From Drosophila miranda (taxonomy: Eukaryota; Arthropoda; Insecta; Diptera; Drosophilidae): a stretch of DNA of 64,000 bases. The position numbers were made by a program, and so were the translations under genes. This document shows, one piece after another, positions 12,784 through 22,600 of the stretch; the stretch's first letter is position 1; the number at the start of each line of letters is the position of its first letter. The notes beneath the pieces are model-generated. The model worked only from the letters and a program-made list of their open reading frames with translations, made no database searches and was not told the DNA's origin. Location of the stretch: NCBI RefSeq assembly GCF_003369915.1, contig NW_022881603.1, positions 18,535,515 to 18,599,514 on the forward strand, in the 5' to 3' direction.

Positions 12784-13430
12784 TAAGGACCAAGAATAGG
12801 TATCCGGATCGAGATATATATATACAAAACACTCATCATATACATGAATATGTCCAAAAAATGTCAATTTGAGATAAGGTCTTTATTAGTTACGTTTTAT
12901 CTTTATATCAATATTTATACTTTCATATAAAATTAACAAAATAGGGTATACAAGGGCTATACTACGGCTTACACCCAATATAGTGACTCTTTTTTTGTTG
13001 AACTTTTTCGTTTAAACCTTTTTTACAATAAATACAATAAAAGCAAGGATTAAAAACTATCCAATCTTGTAGAAAATTTATTCATCAATGGGATAAAACT
13101 ATGTGGGCATTGCTGAGAGATTTAGTTAGTCAGCATTAATCAATGGAATATCAAAATTGAGCAATTTCCTTTTTCGTTTGTTTTGATTGACCTATTTCGC
13201 TACTTGTTTCTTGTTTGACTTCTTTCGCTAAAACCTCTTTTTACGCAAAATGCAATAAAAGCAAGTATAAAGAATACACCAGTTAAATAGATAATTGATT
13301 CATCAATCGTATAAAATTATGTGGGCATGGCTAAATGTTCTATATAGCTAGAAATATTCCACGGAATATCAAAAACGAGGAATATGTAAAATAGAACTTG
13401 AATTCGTCAGTATATTCAAATGAGACGATA
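12784..13430 (+). repeat. Dispersed ~640-bp repeat with internal duplication, copy 2
   Basis: It begins near GACCAAGAATAGGTATC and ends near GAATTCGTCAGTATATTC. Inside, a ~210-bp module occurs twice (around 13,080-13,160 and 13,300-13,380), each with AAAACTATGTGGGCAT or AAAATTATGTGGGCAT followed by GGAATATCAAAA. Related copies lie at 5,755-5,905, 33,500-34,164 (inverted) and 44,766-45,210. No coding capacity. It lies directly upstream of cyp33. I do not recognise the family name. 12,632-12,783 is AT-rich and featureless. Confidence 0.65.
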
Positions 13431-13581
13431 TGTGGCGATACTGGCGCCACTCGAAAGTTTTGAATAGAATGATTCAAAACATCGATACTACCGATAGTGC
13501 CATCGATGGTTTGACACCTCTACGATAAATCCACCTCCAGTTTGTTTTGGTTTTAAAGATTTTTTTAAAAAATTTGTATAG
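13431..13581 (+). promoter_or_regulatory. Likely cyp33 core promoter with DRE-like sites
   Basis: Within 100 bp of the start codon there are an ATCGATA at 13,481, an ATCGATGG at 13,502 and an ACCGATAG between them. ATCGAT cores are the binding site of DREF, typical of Drosophila housekeeping promoters without a TATA box. The transcription start site is not determined. Confidence 0.5.
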
Positions 13582-14649
13582 ATGTCAAACGACAAATTCA
13601 CTGTTTATGTGGAAGGCCTGGCTGATGAGGTGACAGAGAGACTGCTCAACAATGCCTTTATGCCCTTCGGAGACATTGCGGACATACAAATGCCAGTGGA
13701 CTACGAGTCGCAGCGACACCGGGGCTTTGCCTTCATAGAATATGAACAGGCGGAAGATGCGGCTTCGGCCATCGACAACATGGTAGGTTTCACCAGCGAA
13801 TTAATGGTCAAAACAAAAGACTAATAACCATATCCACAGAACGATTCGGAACTCTGCGGCCGAACTATTCGCGTCAATTTGGCCAAACCGGTGCGTGTAA
13901 AGGAGGACAGCTTCAAGCCTGTCTGGGCGGATGACGACTGGCTGCAGAAGCACGCCGGCGCCACCTTAGAACCCGCAGAAGCAGGCGAAGCAGAGAAGGA
14001 ACAAGTGGAGGCGCCATCCACAGGCCCAGAAGTCATTGAGAAGGCAGAGAAGCGCAATCCACAAGTATTCTTTGACATTCGCATTGGAAGCAATGATGCT
14101 GGACGTGTTGTGATGCTTTTGAGAGCCGACGTGGTGCCCAAGACCGCGGAAAATTTCCGCCAGCTGTGCACTCATGTGCACCTTCCACCGCGTGATTCCA
14201 GAATTTGTAAGAGATGTGATTTTTAGAGATGTTTCGTTTCGTGTCGTCCACATCCATTTTACTCACTTCAGATGTGCCAAGGAGGAGACTTCACAAACAA
14301 CAACGGGAAGTTGTCCGGCAAGTCCATCTATGGGAAAAAGTTCAACGACGAAAACTTCAATCTGAAACACAATAGTTTCGGCACCCTATCCATGGCCAAT
14401 TCGGGCACCAACACAAATGGCTCACAGTTTTTTATATGCACCACAAAGTAAGTTGAAACCTGAATAAGAAATGAATTGAATTTAATCATCAATGTATCCC
14501 ATAGAACCGATTGGCTGGACAACAAGCATGTGGCGTTTGGGCATGTCATCAGCGGAGCCGATGTAGTTCGGAAAATGGAACGCTGTGGCTCGAAAACAGG
14601 CACTCCAACGCAAAAGATCATCATCTATGCCTGCGGAGAATTGAAGTGA
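13582..14649 (+). pseudogene. cyp33: cyp33: RRM-cyclophilin E peptidyl-prolyl isomerase, frameshifted
   Basis: PPIE-type nuclear cyclophilin that binds RNA through an RRM and catalyses prolyl isomerisation. Exons: 13,582-13,782, 13,840-14,206, 14,272-14,447 and 14,505-14,649, all with GT-AG junctions. The RRM is complete (VYVEGL at ~13,602 and RGFAFIEY at ~13,720). The cyclophilin domain includes [22 protein letters not shown]. In exon 2, after ENFRQLCTH, the sequence jumps to [10 protein letters not shown] one nucleotide out of frame (14,175-14,177). About eight residues present in cyclophilin E proteins are missing, consistent with a 23-nt deletion. The product would end in a short out-of-frame tail with no isomerase core. 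Splice sites and the remaining frames are preserved, so decay is recent. A local assembly error is the alternative. Confidence 0.82.
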
Positions 14650-14798
14650 TGTCGAATTGAGGAACGCGAACAACTCAAAGAAACTTTTTGTATAAATGTA
14701 TTTTACTCTTCAACGTTCTCATTTTATTGAAAAAAACCACTAAGTCAATTTTAGGAGCACACGCAGTGGGCTCCATTCGTCTGGGGATATCCTCCGTT

Positions 14799-15763
14799 TT
14801 ACTGGAAGTAAGTCCTTGGCTTTCTGAACGAGAACAGCTTCCTGTTGCCCTTGTGATGGACACGCTGTACCAGTGGGAACTTGATCTTGGAATCGTGGAA
14901 CTGCTTGACGTGCACACGGCGCGTCTTGGCGGCAGCGATCGACTCCACCTTGATGATCTGGATGGAGTGAGCACGAGCACGATGACGGGCACCCATGTCG
15001 CGGTAGCACTGAGTTACGGCACCGCCAACAGTCAGGTCACGGTACTCGCGGTACATGTTGTGTGTGCCCGAACGGGAATCGTAGCGCAGCCAGATGCCAA
15101 AGTTCTTGATATTAATGGGCGAGGTCTCGTACACCTGCTTGATGGACACAATTTCGCCGGTGGTCTTCTTGAACTTCTTCAGCTGACGCAAAAAGTACCA
15201 AAAGCGGGATTTGGCGACAATGTTGTCGGGAGCGAAGATGCGCATCTTATAGAGAGGCGTCTGGGGCTCCTTCTCGCTGGGCAGCTTGCGGCCCACGACC
15301 TCGTATTCCTTCAGCTGAAAAAGGCAATCGTTTTAATCAATTCGTTCGTTGTAAACAAATGCGGCGACAGGCAGGGAAACACACGCACACACACACACGC
15401 GCATGGCACGCACACTTTGGAGGTTATGTTCTGTGGTTTGGAAAAACAACATATTTTCCATGAATTTAATAAATATGATGCCACTATCGAGATGCGCTTT
15501 TCACATCATCTTTAAGAATCTCTTGACAACATTGTCGTTTATTTTATATGGCGCTTGTAGCAGCCACATTCATTCTGCCAACGATGTCCACGACACTCCA
15601 TTTATTTGTCGGGTTTTTACAAATAAATTGCCCATTTCCACACATTCCCACGATCATGTCAGATGCTCGGTGAGTTTGCCTTCCTGTTGCACACATTTCT
15701 ACCGCAAATTTTCTCAATTTTTGGGTTTATTTCATTAATACTAACCAATCCCTTGGCTCTCAT
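14799..15763 (-). CDS. RpL18A: RpL18A, large-subunit ribosomal protein eL20
   Basis: Structural protein of the cytosolic 60S ribosomal subunit. Two coding exons on the minus strand: 15,746-15,763 encodes MRAKGL and ends at a GTTAGT donor; 14,799-15,314 encodes [18 protein letters not shown] through FRKPRTYFQ. The joined product is 177 aa, the normal length for insect RpL18A, with no lesion. The 431-bp intron holds an (AC)n run at ~15,383-15,400 and no other gene I can see. Just upstream of the ATG the minus strand reads CTCTTTCCGTTTCC, a TCT/TOP-type initiator as used by ribosomal protein genes. A hAT element is inserted about 20 bp upstream of that initiator. The gene is divergent from MESR4 and tail-to-tail with cyp33. 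Confidence 0.95.
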
Positions 15764-15805
15764 GTTGGACGTTCACGCGAAAAGGAAACGGAAAGAGCTT
15801 GTCAA
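15764..15805 (-). promoter_or_regulatory. RpL18A TCT initiator/TOP region
   Basis: On the minus strand a pyrimidine tract (GCTCTTTCCGTTTCCTTTTC) lies within 40 bp of the start codon. TCT initiators with 5' oligopyrimidine tracts drive ribosomal protein genes in Drosophila and couple them to growth signalling. The tract lies between the start codon and the hAT insertion. Confidence 0.65.
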
Positions 15806-15813
15806 ATCGCAAT

Positions 15814-16832
15814 TAGTGATGTAAAAAAACATCGATGCATCGAGCATCAATGTTTTTCTACCGATGTTTACTGATGTCTTCCGATGTTTTTGCTGCTACC
15901 GATGTTGAGTCATGCATCGATGTTTTGCAAAACATCGGTAGTTTAATTTCATATCATTGCGTATTTGACTTAAAGTGAATCAAATTTACTATAGATGGTA
16001 TACATTTGTTTAAATATGAAACTGCGAACGCCGTTAACATCATTCGAAGGCAACCCGTTGTGTGTTTGGGAAGGTATGAAGAGTACTGTTCAGTCACAGA
16101 CCTTATTAATATTACAGAATATACAGTACAATCTCATATACAAATACTCATAAATACAATTGTCCATGTCACTTCATGTCAATGAATATGACGACACGAA
16201 AATTACATTAGCAACTAAGAATAGACAATTGCACTTGTAAACTCGAACCCACCAAAAAGGATGAAGCAATAAACTATTTACTTTATTGCTGCCAAGTACC
16301 TAAGTAAATGCACTGAAATGTAACCCGCGCACAGAGTAAGTGCACCCTATCTAAAAATACACTCACATGGAGCCTGTGCGTTCCTTCCCATACAATAAGA
16401 GTACCACTGCTAGCTATATAAGGAGATCCATTTGTTCAAAAAAAATCCAGTATCAGAAACAGTACCACAACTGCCTGTCACCAATTTTCCCATCGCAATC
16501 ATCAGAGGCTGTCGCCGTGTCTTCAGATCCTGATTTCGCGCACCGTAGGATACCCACTCCGCAGTCCAACTGGTTCAACTTCTAGTTGCGACGACCAAAC
16601 TGTAGACGGTTTATGTACCGTATACAACCCAGCTTCCAACAACACAATTTTTAAGTTTTAAGATTTTTTTTTGTAATGATAACGCAATAATAATAATATA
16701 ATCAAATGGGAAAGTTTTGAAACATCGATGCATCGAAGAATAAATTTGATGTATCAATCCAACATCGATGTTTGATTTTGACAACATCGATGGACATCGA
16801 CATCGATTTTTTCATTCAAATTTACATCACTA
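15814..16832 (+). mobile_element. Non-autonomous hAT derivative (1,019 bp) with perfect 8-bp TSD
   Basis: Terminal inverted repeats TAGTGATGTAAA...TTTACATCACTA are flanked by the duplication ATCGCAAT at 15,806-15,813 and 16,833-16,840. Both ends carry many ACATCGATG-type subterminal motifs, typical of hAT elements. Around 16,035-16,085 a short stretch matches the C-terminal end of the hAT transposase at 46.9-48.6 kb (TSFEGNPL region), so this is an internally deleted relative of that element. It separates the RpL18A initiator from upstream promoter sequence. Confidence 0.9.
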
Positions 16833-16840
16833 ATCGCAAT

Positions 16841-17560
16841 CACACTGAACCATAAGTCAGGGCTGGCAAAGACTATCGATAGGTCTATTCGCATACAAAC
16901 ATTTTATTAAATCGCCCAATCAAAGGCATAAACGTGAAAATTATGCTGTACATTAGTTTTAATATTGCGACTTATATACTAAAATCAAGCTGAAACAAAG
17001 ATTTGATATACCTTTCGAATGATTAGTAGCTCTCGATATTTTACCACTGAACTTTTTCTAGGGTCGCATTTTGGACAGTCACCCCAGGGCCCAGAGCTAT
17101 CGAATCAATGTCCATCGCTAGCTTCTGCGCGTGTTTCAATGGCTGTAAAAGCAAAAAAATATTGCTAAAAATTATTTTCCACAAGCAGTTTAAGGGACTT
17201 AGCTAATAATTATATTGTATACACACCTAATTTACAGTTCAAAAATCTTTGCATGTAATTACAAATAGAAAAGTGCGTAGAAAAAAGTGGTCAGAATAAA
17301 AAATGCAAAGCGTGGACGACGACGTGCAAAAAGAGGAAAATTTTATACCTAGAATTCGAGACGCGCAAAAAAACAGAAAATCGACTATTTCCTGGTCGCC
17401 GGGACTGAGCTAAGGAATTGCGCGATATTGTGAAATTTGTGAGCCTTTTTCGGGACTCCCAGTATTTAAATTAATAATAAAAATAAAGCATAAATTGTAT
17501 AAGCGAACTGTCTGGGGTAGATGGTAGAGCGCTGAGAGGGGTAGGCGAGTCTCGTTCTTG
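16841..17560. other. Intergenic region between RpL18A and MESR4
   Basis: TATCGATAGG at ~16,876 is a DRE-type site now stranded upstream of the hAT insertion. The rest holds AT-rich sequence and the probable MESR4 promoter and 5' leader. No other gene is visible. Confidence 0.5.
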
Positions 17561-17793
17561 CTCAGTTTCAGCCCATCCGCTGTCCGCTGGGCAAATCTCT
17601 CGGTCTCGGTCGCTCTTTCAGTTCTGCCCCGAACTTCCGTGACATCGGTTGTTGTTTTCTCCTTTCTTGTTTTCGCGCGTAAAATTCGTTTCTTCGTTTC
17701 CCACCCCCGCCGCCTGCTAAAATTTGTGGGAAATTTGGGTACCTAAGTCATAACAGCAACTGCAACAACAACAACGCCAACCGCGCAAAGCAG

Positions 17794-19465
17794 GTAAATA
17801 AACGTGCACAATTGTGGTACATGTGATTATAGTATCATTCCAAGAATATGTTAAGTAAATTCATTTATTTTTAGCCATTAGTTGCTCTCGCGCGTTTGCT
17901 TTTTTGCTCCATTTATTTTGGTATTTTCAATTATTTGGCCAGGGCTGCATGCACCATGACCGGTAATTTGTATTTGTTCTGATTCAATGTTTATGCACAC
18001 GCTTCTGATATCGTGATATGCAAATAAGTACTTACTGAATAATGCATTTGCACACAAATTTCCTTAGGTATATATATATATATTTATACCCCTGTATAGC
18101 ACAATTGTCGCTGAAAAAACATATTGCAAGAATATAACGCGCATAAACGTGATGTTTTTCTTCGGTTTCTTCTTTGTGTGTGATTTTCCCACCGCCAAAC
18201 CTAATGCATACACTTGCTCGCATATCTCTGCGTACACTTAGAAAACGAACTACATTTTCATGTTTAGTTGCGGATAACTTCTTATATAAAGCACTTTGGG
18301 CAAAGATTTTTTTTTTATAATATTCTTTGATTATTTCTAAACCTATCTACATTTGTTTTTTATTCAATAAAACAAACTTAATAGGAAAAAAACATAAGGA
18401 TTTAATTCAGTATTTGAATATATGGTTTGTGGTCCATTGTGGATTCTATAAAAACGAGATTTCCAACACCATTGGCCGCCATACAACCCCACACCATTAC
18501 ACCACCACTTCCATGTTTTACAGTCGGAAGTAAATATTATTTGTTCATGGCTGTTCCGCTTTTCCTCCAAAAAATTGTCTTGTCTTTTATGCCCTTGCTC
18601 TCATCTGACAAATGACCCTTTTCCAGAAGCTGGGAACCTTGGAAATGTGCTCATTGGCGAAATCCATACGCTTTTTCCTATTGACCCCAGATACATATGG
18701 CTTCCTGCGAGCATCTCGGCCATGATACCCCGCCTTTTTCCAAGTGCGTCGGACAGTTTCTTCAGATACAACTTTGGAGAAGCCTATATTCAAATTCTGA
18801 AATAAATCCTTCAGCAGAGTGCCCAAATATTACAGCTTGAAGACGACTTTTGCTGCCAACAGGACAATGATCCGACGCATACTGCCCACAATGTTAAGCT
18901 CTGTTTGCTTTACAATGTACAAAATGAGCTTCGATCGCCTCCTTAGTCCCCAGACCTGAATCCCATAGAACATCTATGGGATTTACTCGATCGCAGGATT
19001 CGTAAGCACACCATAAGCTCTAAAAACATGTTGAAGGAAGTTATCCTGGAGGAATGGCGCAAAATAACTGCCGAGGACACCAGGAATCTGGTTGACTCAA
19101 TGCCTAGACGTCTGGCAGATGTTTTAAAACGATATTAAGATCCCACAAAGTATTAACAACTTAGAATTTTAGTCGTGTACGCAGAATTGTTAGAGTGTAC
19201 GCAGACTTTTGAGGTGTCAAATTTGTCTTATGTTTTTTTTAATGATTTTGTTTTCCTATTAAGTTTGTTTTATTGAATAAAAAACAAATGTAGATAGGTT
19301 TAGAAATAAGCAAAGAATATTATAAAAAAAATCGTTGCACAAAGTGCCTTATATTAGAAGTTATCCGCAACTAAACATGAAAATGTAGTTCGTTTTTTAA
19401 GTGTACGCAGAGATATGCGAGCAAGTGTATTTCATTAAAATGATTTGATGTTGTTACGCTTTCAG
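17794..19465 (+). other. MESR4 5'UTR intron
   Basis: A CAG|GTAAAT donor at 17,794 and a CGCTTTCAG acceptor ending at 19,465 bound a 1,672-bp intron between a non-coding first exon and the coding exon. The Tc1-like element at 18,211-19,427 fills most of it. This is predicted from splice-site wording only. Confidence 0.6.
18211..19427 (+). mobile_element. Tc1-like element with long TIRs and an internal inversion
   Basis: The ends read CACTTGCTCGCATATCTCTG and its reverse complement, each flanked by TA, the Tc1/mariner target duplication. The inverted repeats extend about 190 bp, as in S/Paris-type elements. The C-terminal part of the transposase reads on the plus strand at ~18,845-19,138 (QQDNDPTHTAHNVKL, SPDLNPIEHLW). 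The upstream part reads on the minus strand at ~18,826-18,400 (SEETVRRTWKKAGYHG, then a VMVWG block). The central segment is therefore inverted in place. The N-terminal DNA-binding region is missing, so the copy is inactive. Confidence 0.82.
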
Positions 19466-19638
19466 CTGCGTAGGAGACGGATGCGAAAGAACAAAGCGCG
19501 AACCGGAACGCAATCGAAAAACGGAATGCAAAGGTAATGCAAATAATCACATTTTTGTCCAGGAAAACTCGATTGATTAACGATTTGATTTTGTTTTGTG
19601 TGTTCCTTGCTGCGTGAAAGCGCATAAATGCAAAAACG

Positions 19639-22600
19639 ATGATGGAGGCATTGGATCAGCAACAAGCCAAGCTTACGTCTAACATAGATGCCGGTGATGC
19701 GGGTGGCACGGGTGACAGAGTCGGAGTTGGAGTGGATGTCGGTACGGGAGCAGCAAGTGGCACTACCAGCGAGGAGGACGATTACGAAGACACTAATAAT
19801 GCGCTGGTGCTGGCGAAAGAGGAGAGCTCGATGGAGCACAGCGACAACAACAATGCGGACGCTGGCGGTGACGAATGTGGCCTAAAGCGTAAAAAGAGCA
19901 CCGATGACGTGATAGACTTGACCCTGGCAAACGGCCAGGATAGCAGCCAAATGGAGGCGGCGGCGGCGGATGCAGATGCAGATGCCGAGTCGGAGACGGC
20001 AGATAGCGAAAAGTCTGCAGACGAATCGCAAACAGGTGAAAGCGACACTTCAAAGGAATCTCTTCTGGCCGAAGATGCAGACAACGCAGACGAAGCGGGT
20101 GTTAGTGAGAGCGAAGATCTTGGGAAGACTCCGAATTGTCCTACGATTGTTATTGAAAGCGACGATGAGCAGCCGACCAGAACATCATCCTTTGCTTCGG
20201 GCAATGATTGTGTCGAGCAAAAGCTGGTGGAAGACCTGCTTCCATCTGTGGAGGAGGATTCTGCACAGTCCAGCCCAATCCCAGTAAAAAACGAGTGCAT
20301 AGAAGATCTGCCAGTGAAGACGAAAGAGGAGCTCAAAAGTGATACCGAGACTTTGCCCATATCTGAGCCAGAAGCAGATAATCCTCTCACGATGCTCGGG
20401 GAGTCTGCTGTTGCATGTGATGATGATGATCCAGTGGAGACCTTGGTGACTCCCAAAAACGAAGAGGAAACACAGCAGGGATCGCCGGCTGTCAAAGAAG
20501 TCATTGATGTCAAATCGGAGAGTGAAGAGGAGGAAGCAGAGGGATATCTATCGGCGAGAGGAGATCTCGATATCGATACGGACAGTGAGGAGGAGGATGT
20601 GGATTCGTCTCTGTCCATTAAGGAAAACATTGACAAGGCTCCGGCGGCGACTGAGAAAGAGGACGCAGAGCGCTCATCGTCTATTAAAGAGCTTGATGTG
20701 GAACCAGACAGTGGGGAGGATAAAGCAGATGAGCCTCCAGACGTTAAGGGAGATCTTGATATCGATATAGAGAGTGCCGAAGACGATGTAGATTCAACTC
20801 TGTCCAATAAGGCGACTCAAAAAGAGGGTGCAGAACGATCTTCCCCTATAAAAAAGCTGGATGTGGAACCGGAGAGTGGAGAGGACGAAGCAGAGATAAA
20901 TCTATCTGTAAAAGGAGATCTGGATATCGATACGGAGAGTGAGGAAGATGTAGAGGATGTTGATGCAGATGCTTCCCTGTCCATTAAGGAAAACCTGAAC
21001 AAGGGTCCGGAAACCGGGAAAGTGGACGCAGAGGGATCTCCGTCTAACAAACAACTAGACGAGGAAACTGTTAGTGCCGAGGAGAACGTTTCGTTGGCTG
21101 TTAAAAAGCATGTTGATGTTGATGAGGATACAGAGAGTGCGCAGGAGGCCCCCTCTCTGCCTATCAAAAATGATCTGGAACAGGATTCGGGCAGTGAGCC
21201 GGAGCAGTCGGAAGCCCTGTCTATCAAAGGGGAAAAAGCAGGCAAGAGATCTCCTTCAGTTCAAAAATGTATCGAAATGAATGCCGAGAATAACGATTCG
21301 AGGACGAGAGATTGTCTGGCTTCAGACGACGAATTCGATAAAAAGGCATCCCATTCTAGCCGCAAATCGTCTGTAGAGGAATCGTCTGATTCAGAGGATT
21401 CTGTAACGCTGACCATGGACGTGGATCATCCATGTAGCGTGGATGTGGATGAGGATGCGGATGCAGATGCAGTTGCAGTTGCGACGCCAGGAGTCACTAA
21501 AATTGAATCAGACTCGGAAGAAGAGCCACAGATGGAGGAAAGCCTCAAATCAACAGCTCCTGCTGTCACTTCCACGGAAGTGGATGTTGTGCCGGTAATC
21601 AAAGTGAATGGAACTCACGATTCCCCCATTCCCGAGGATAAAGAGCAGGAGGAGCAGCTGGAGAAACGGGAGCTGGAAGAGCACAACCAATTTTCTGTGA
21701 TATCAAACCACACTGCGGCGAACGAGGACGGTGAAGAAGAAGGCGCCTCCACGTCACAACAGCCGCCAATGAAGGCACGAACACTGATCCTTCCCGTCCG
21801 CAGAAGCCGCAGTCGGAGTACCAGCAGAAGCAGCACAATCAGCTCGGCCTCACAGCCCCAACTGGTCATCGATCATCCGGCCGAGAGTGAACAGAATAAT
21901 GGTAAGGTGCAAGCCCTGAAGCTGTCGTTCAAGCGTAGGCGCATCAGCAGAACCAGTACCTCCTCCGCCGCCTCCGTCAGCCAGCCCGATAAACAAATGA
22001 AGCTGGGAAATAACTCATCGCTGCTCTTGCAACGTCTCCAGGGCAATACCAATACCAATGCCAATGCTGATCCCGCCAGCAATACCCCTGCGGCGAGCAA
22101 CCTGTTGTCCTGCAGCAAATGCAATCTCCAGAACATTGAGACCGTTCAGCAGCTAAACGAACACCAGGCGCAATGCAAAATGGCCTCGAAGGTGGAGCCC
22201 GAACAGAAGAAGGAGCGTTTCTTTCGTTGCGCACAGTGCGGCACCGTGCATCAGTGCTGGAACTTCTTCAACCATGTGCGGGATGTCCACCAGAAGTACG
22301 TTTGCTTGTACTGCAGCCTCATGTATGCCACTGCGGAGAAGCTGTCGCTGCATCTGGAGAACAAGCATGACATCGATCAGAGGCACCTGTCAATGGATGA
22401 GTGGGCCGCGGAGCAGCAGAAGGAGGATCGCGGCAGGTATCTCGTCTGCTGCACATGCCAGACCACATTTCCGCAAGGCTCAGGCTTCGAGAATCACGAC
22501 TGTTCGGAGCTAATGGAGCCGTGTACTCAATGTGGGGTGAAAGGATTCCATGCCATGGCCTGCAAAACCCAGAGGAAGAAGCCGCCCAAACGGAGGAGAG

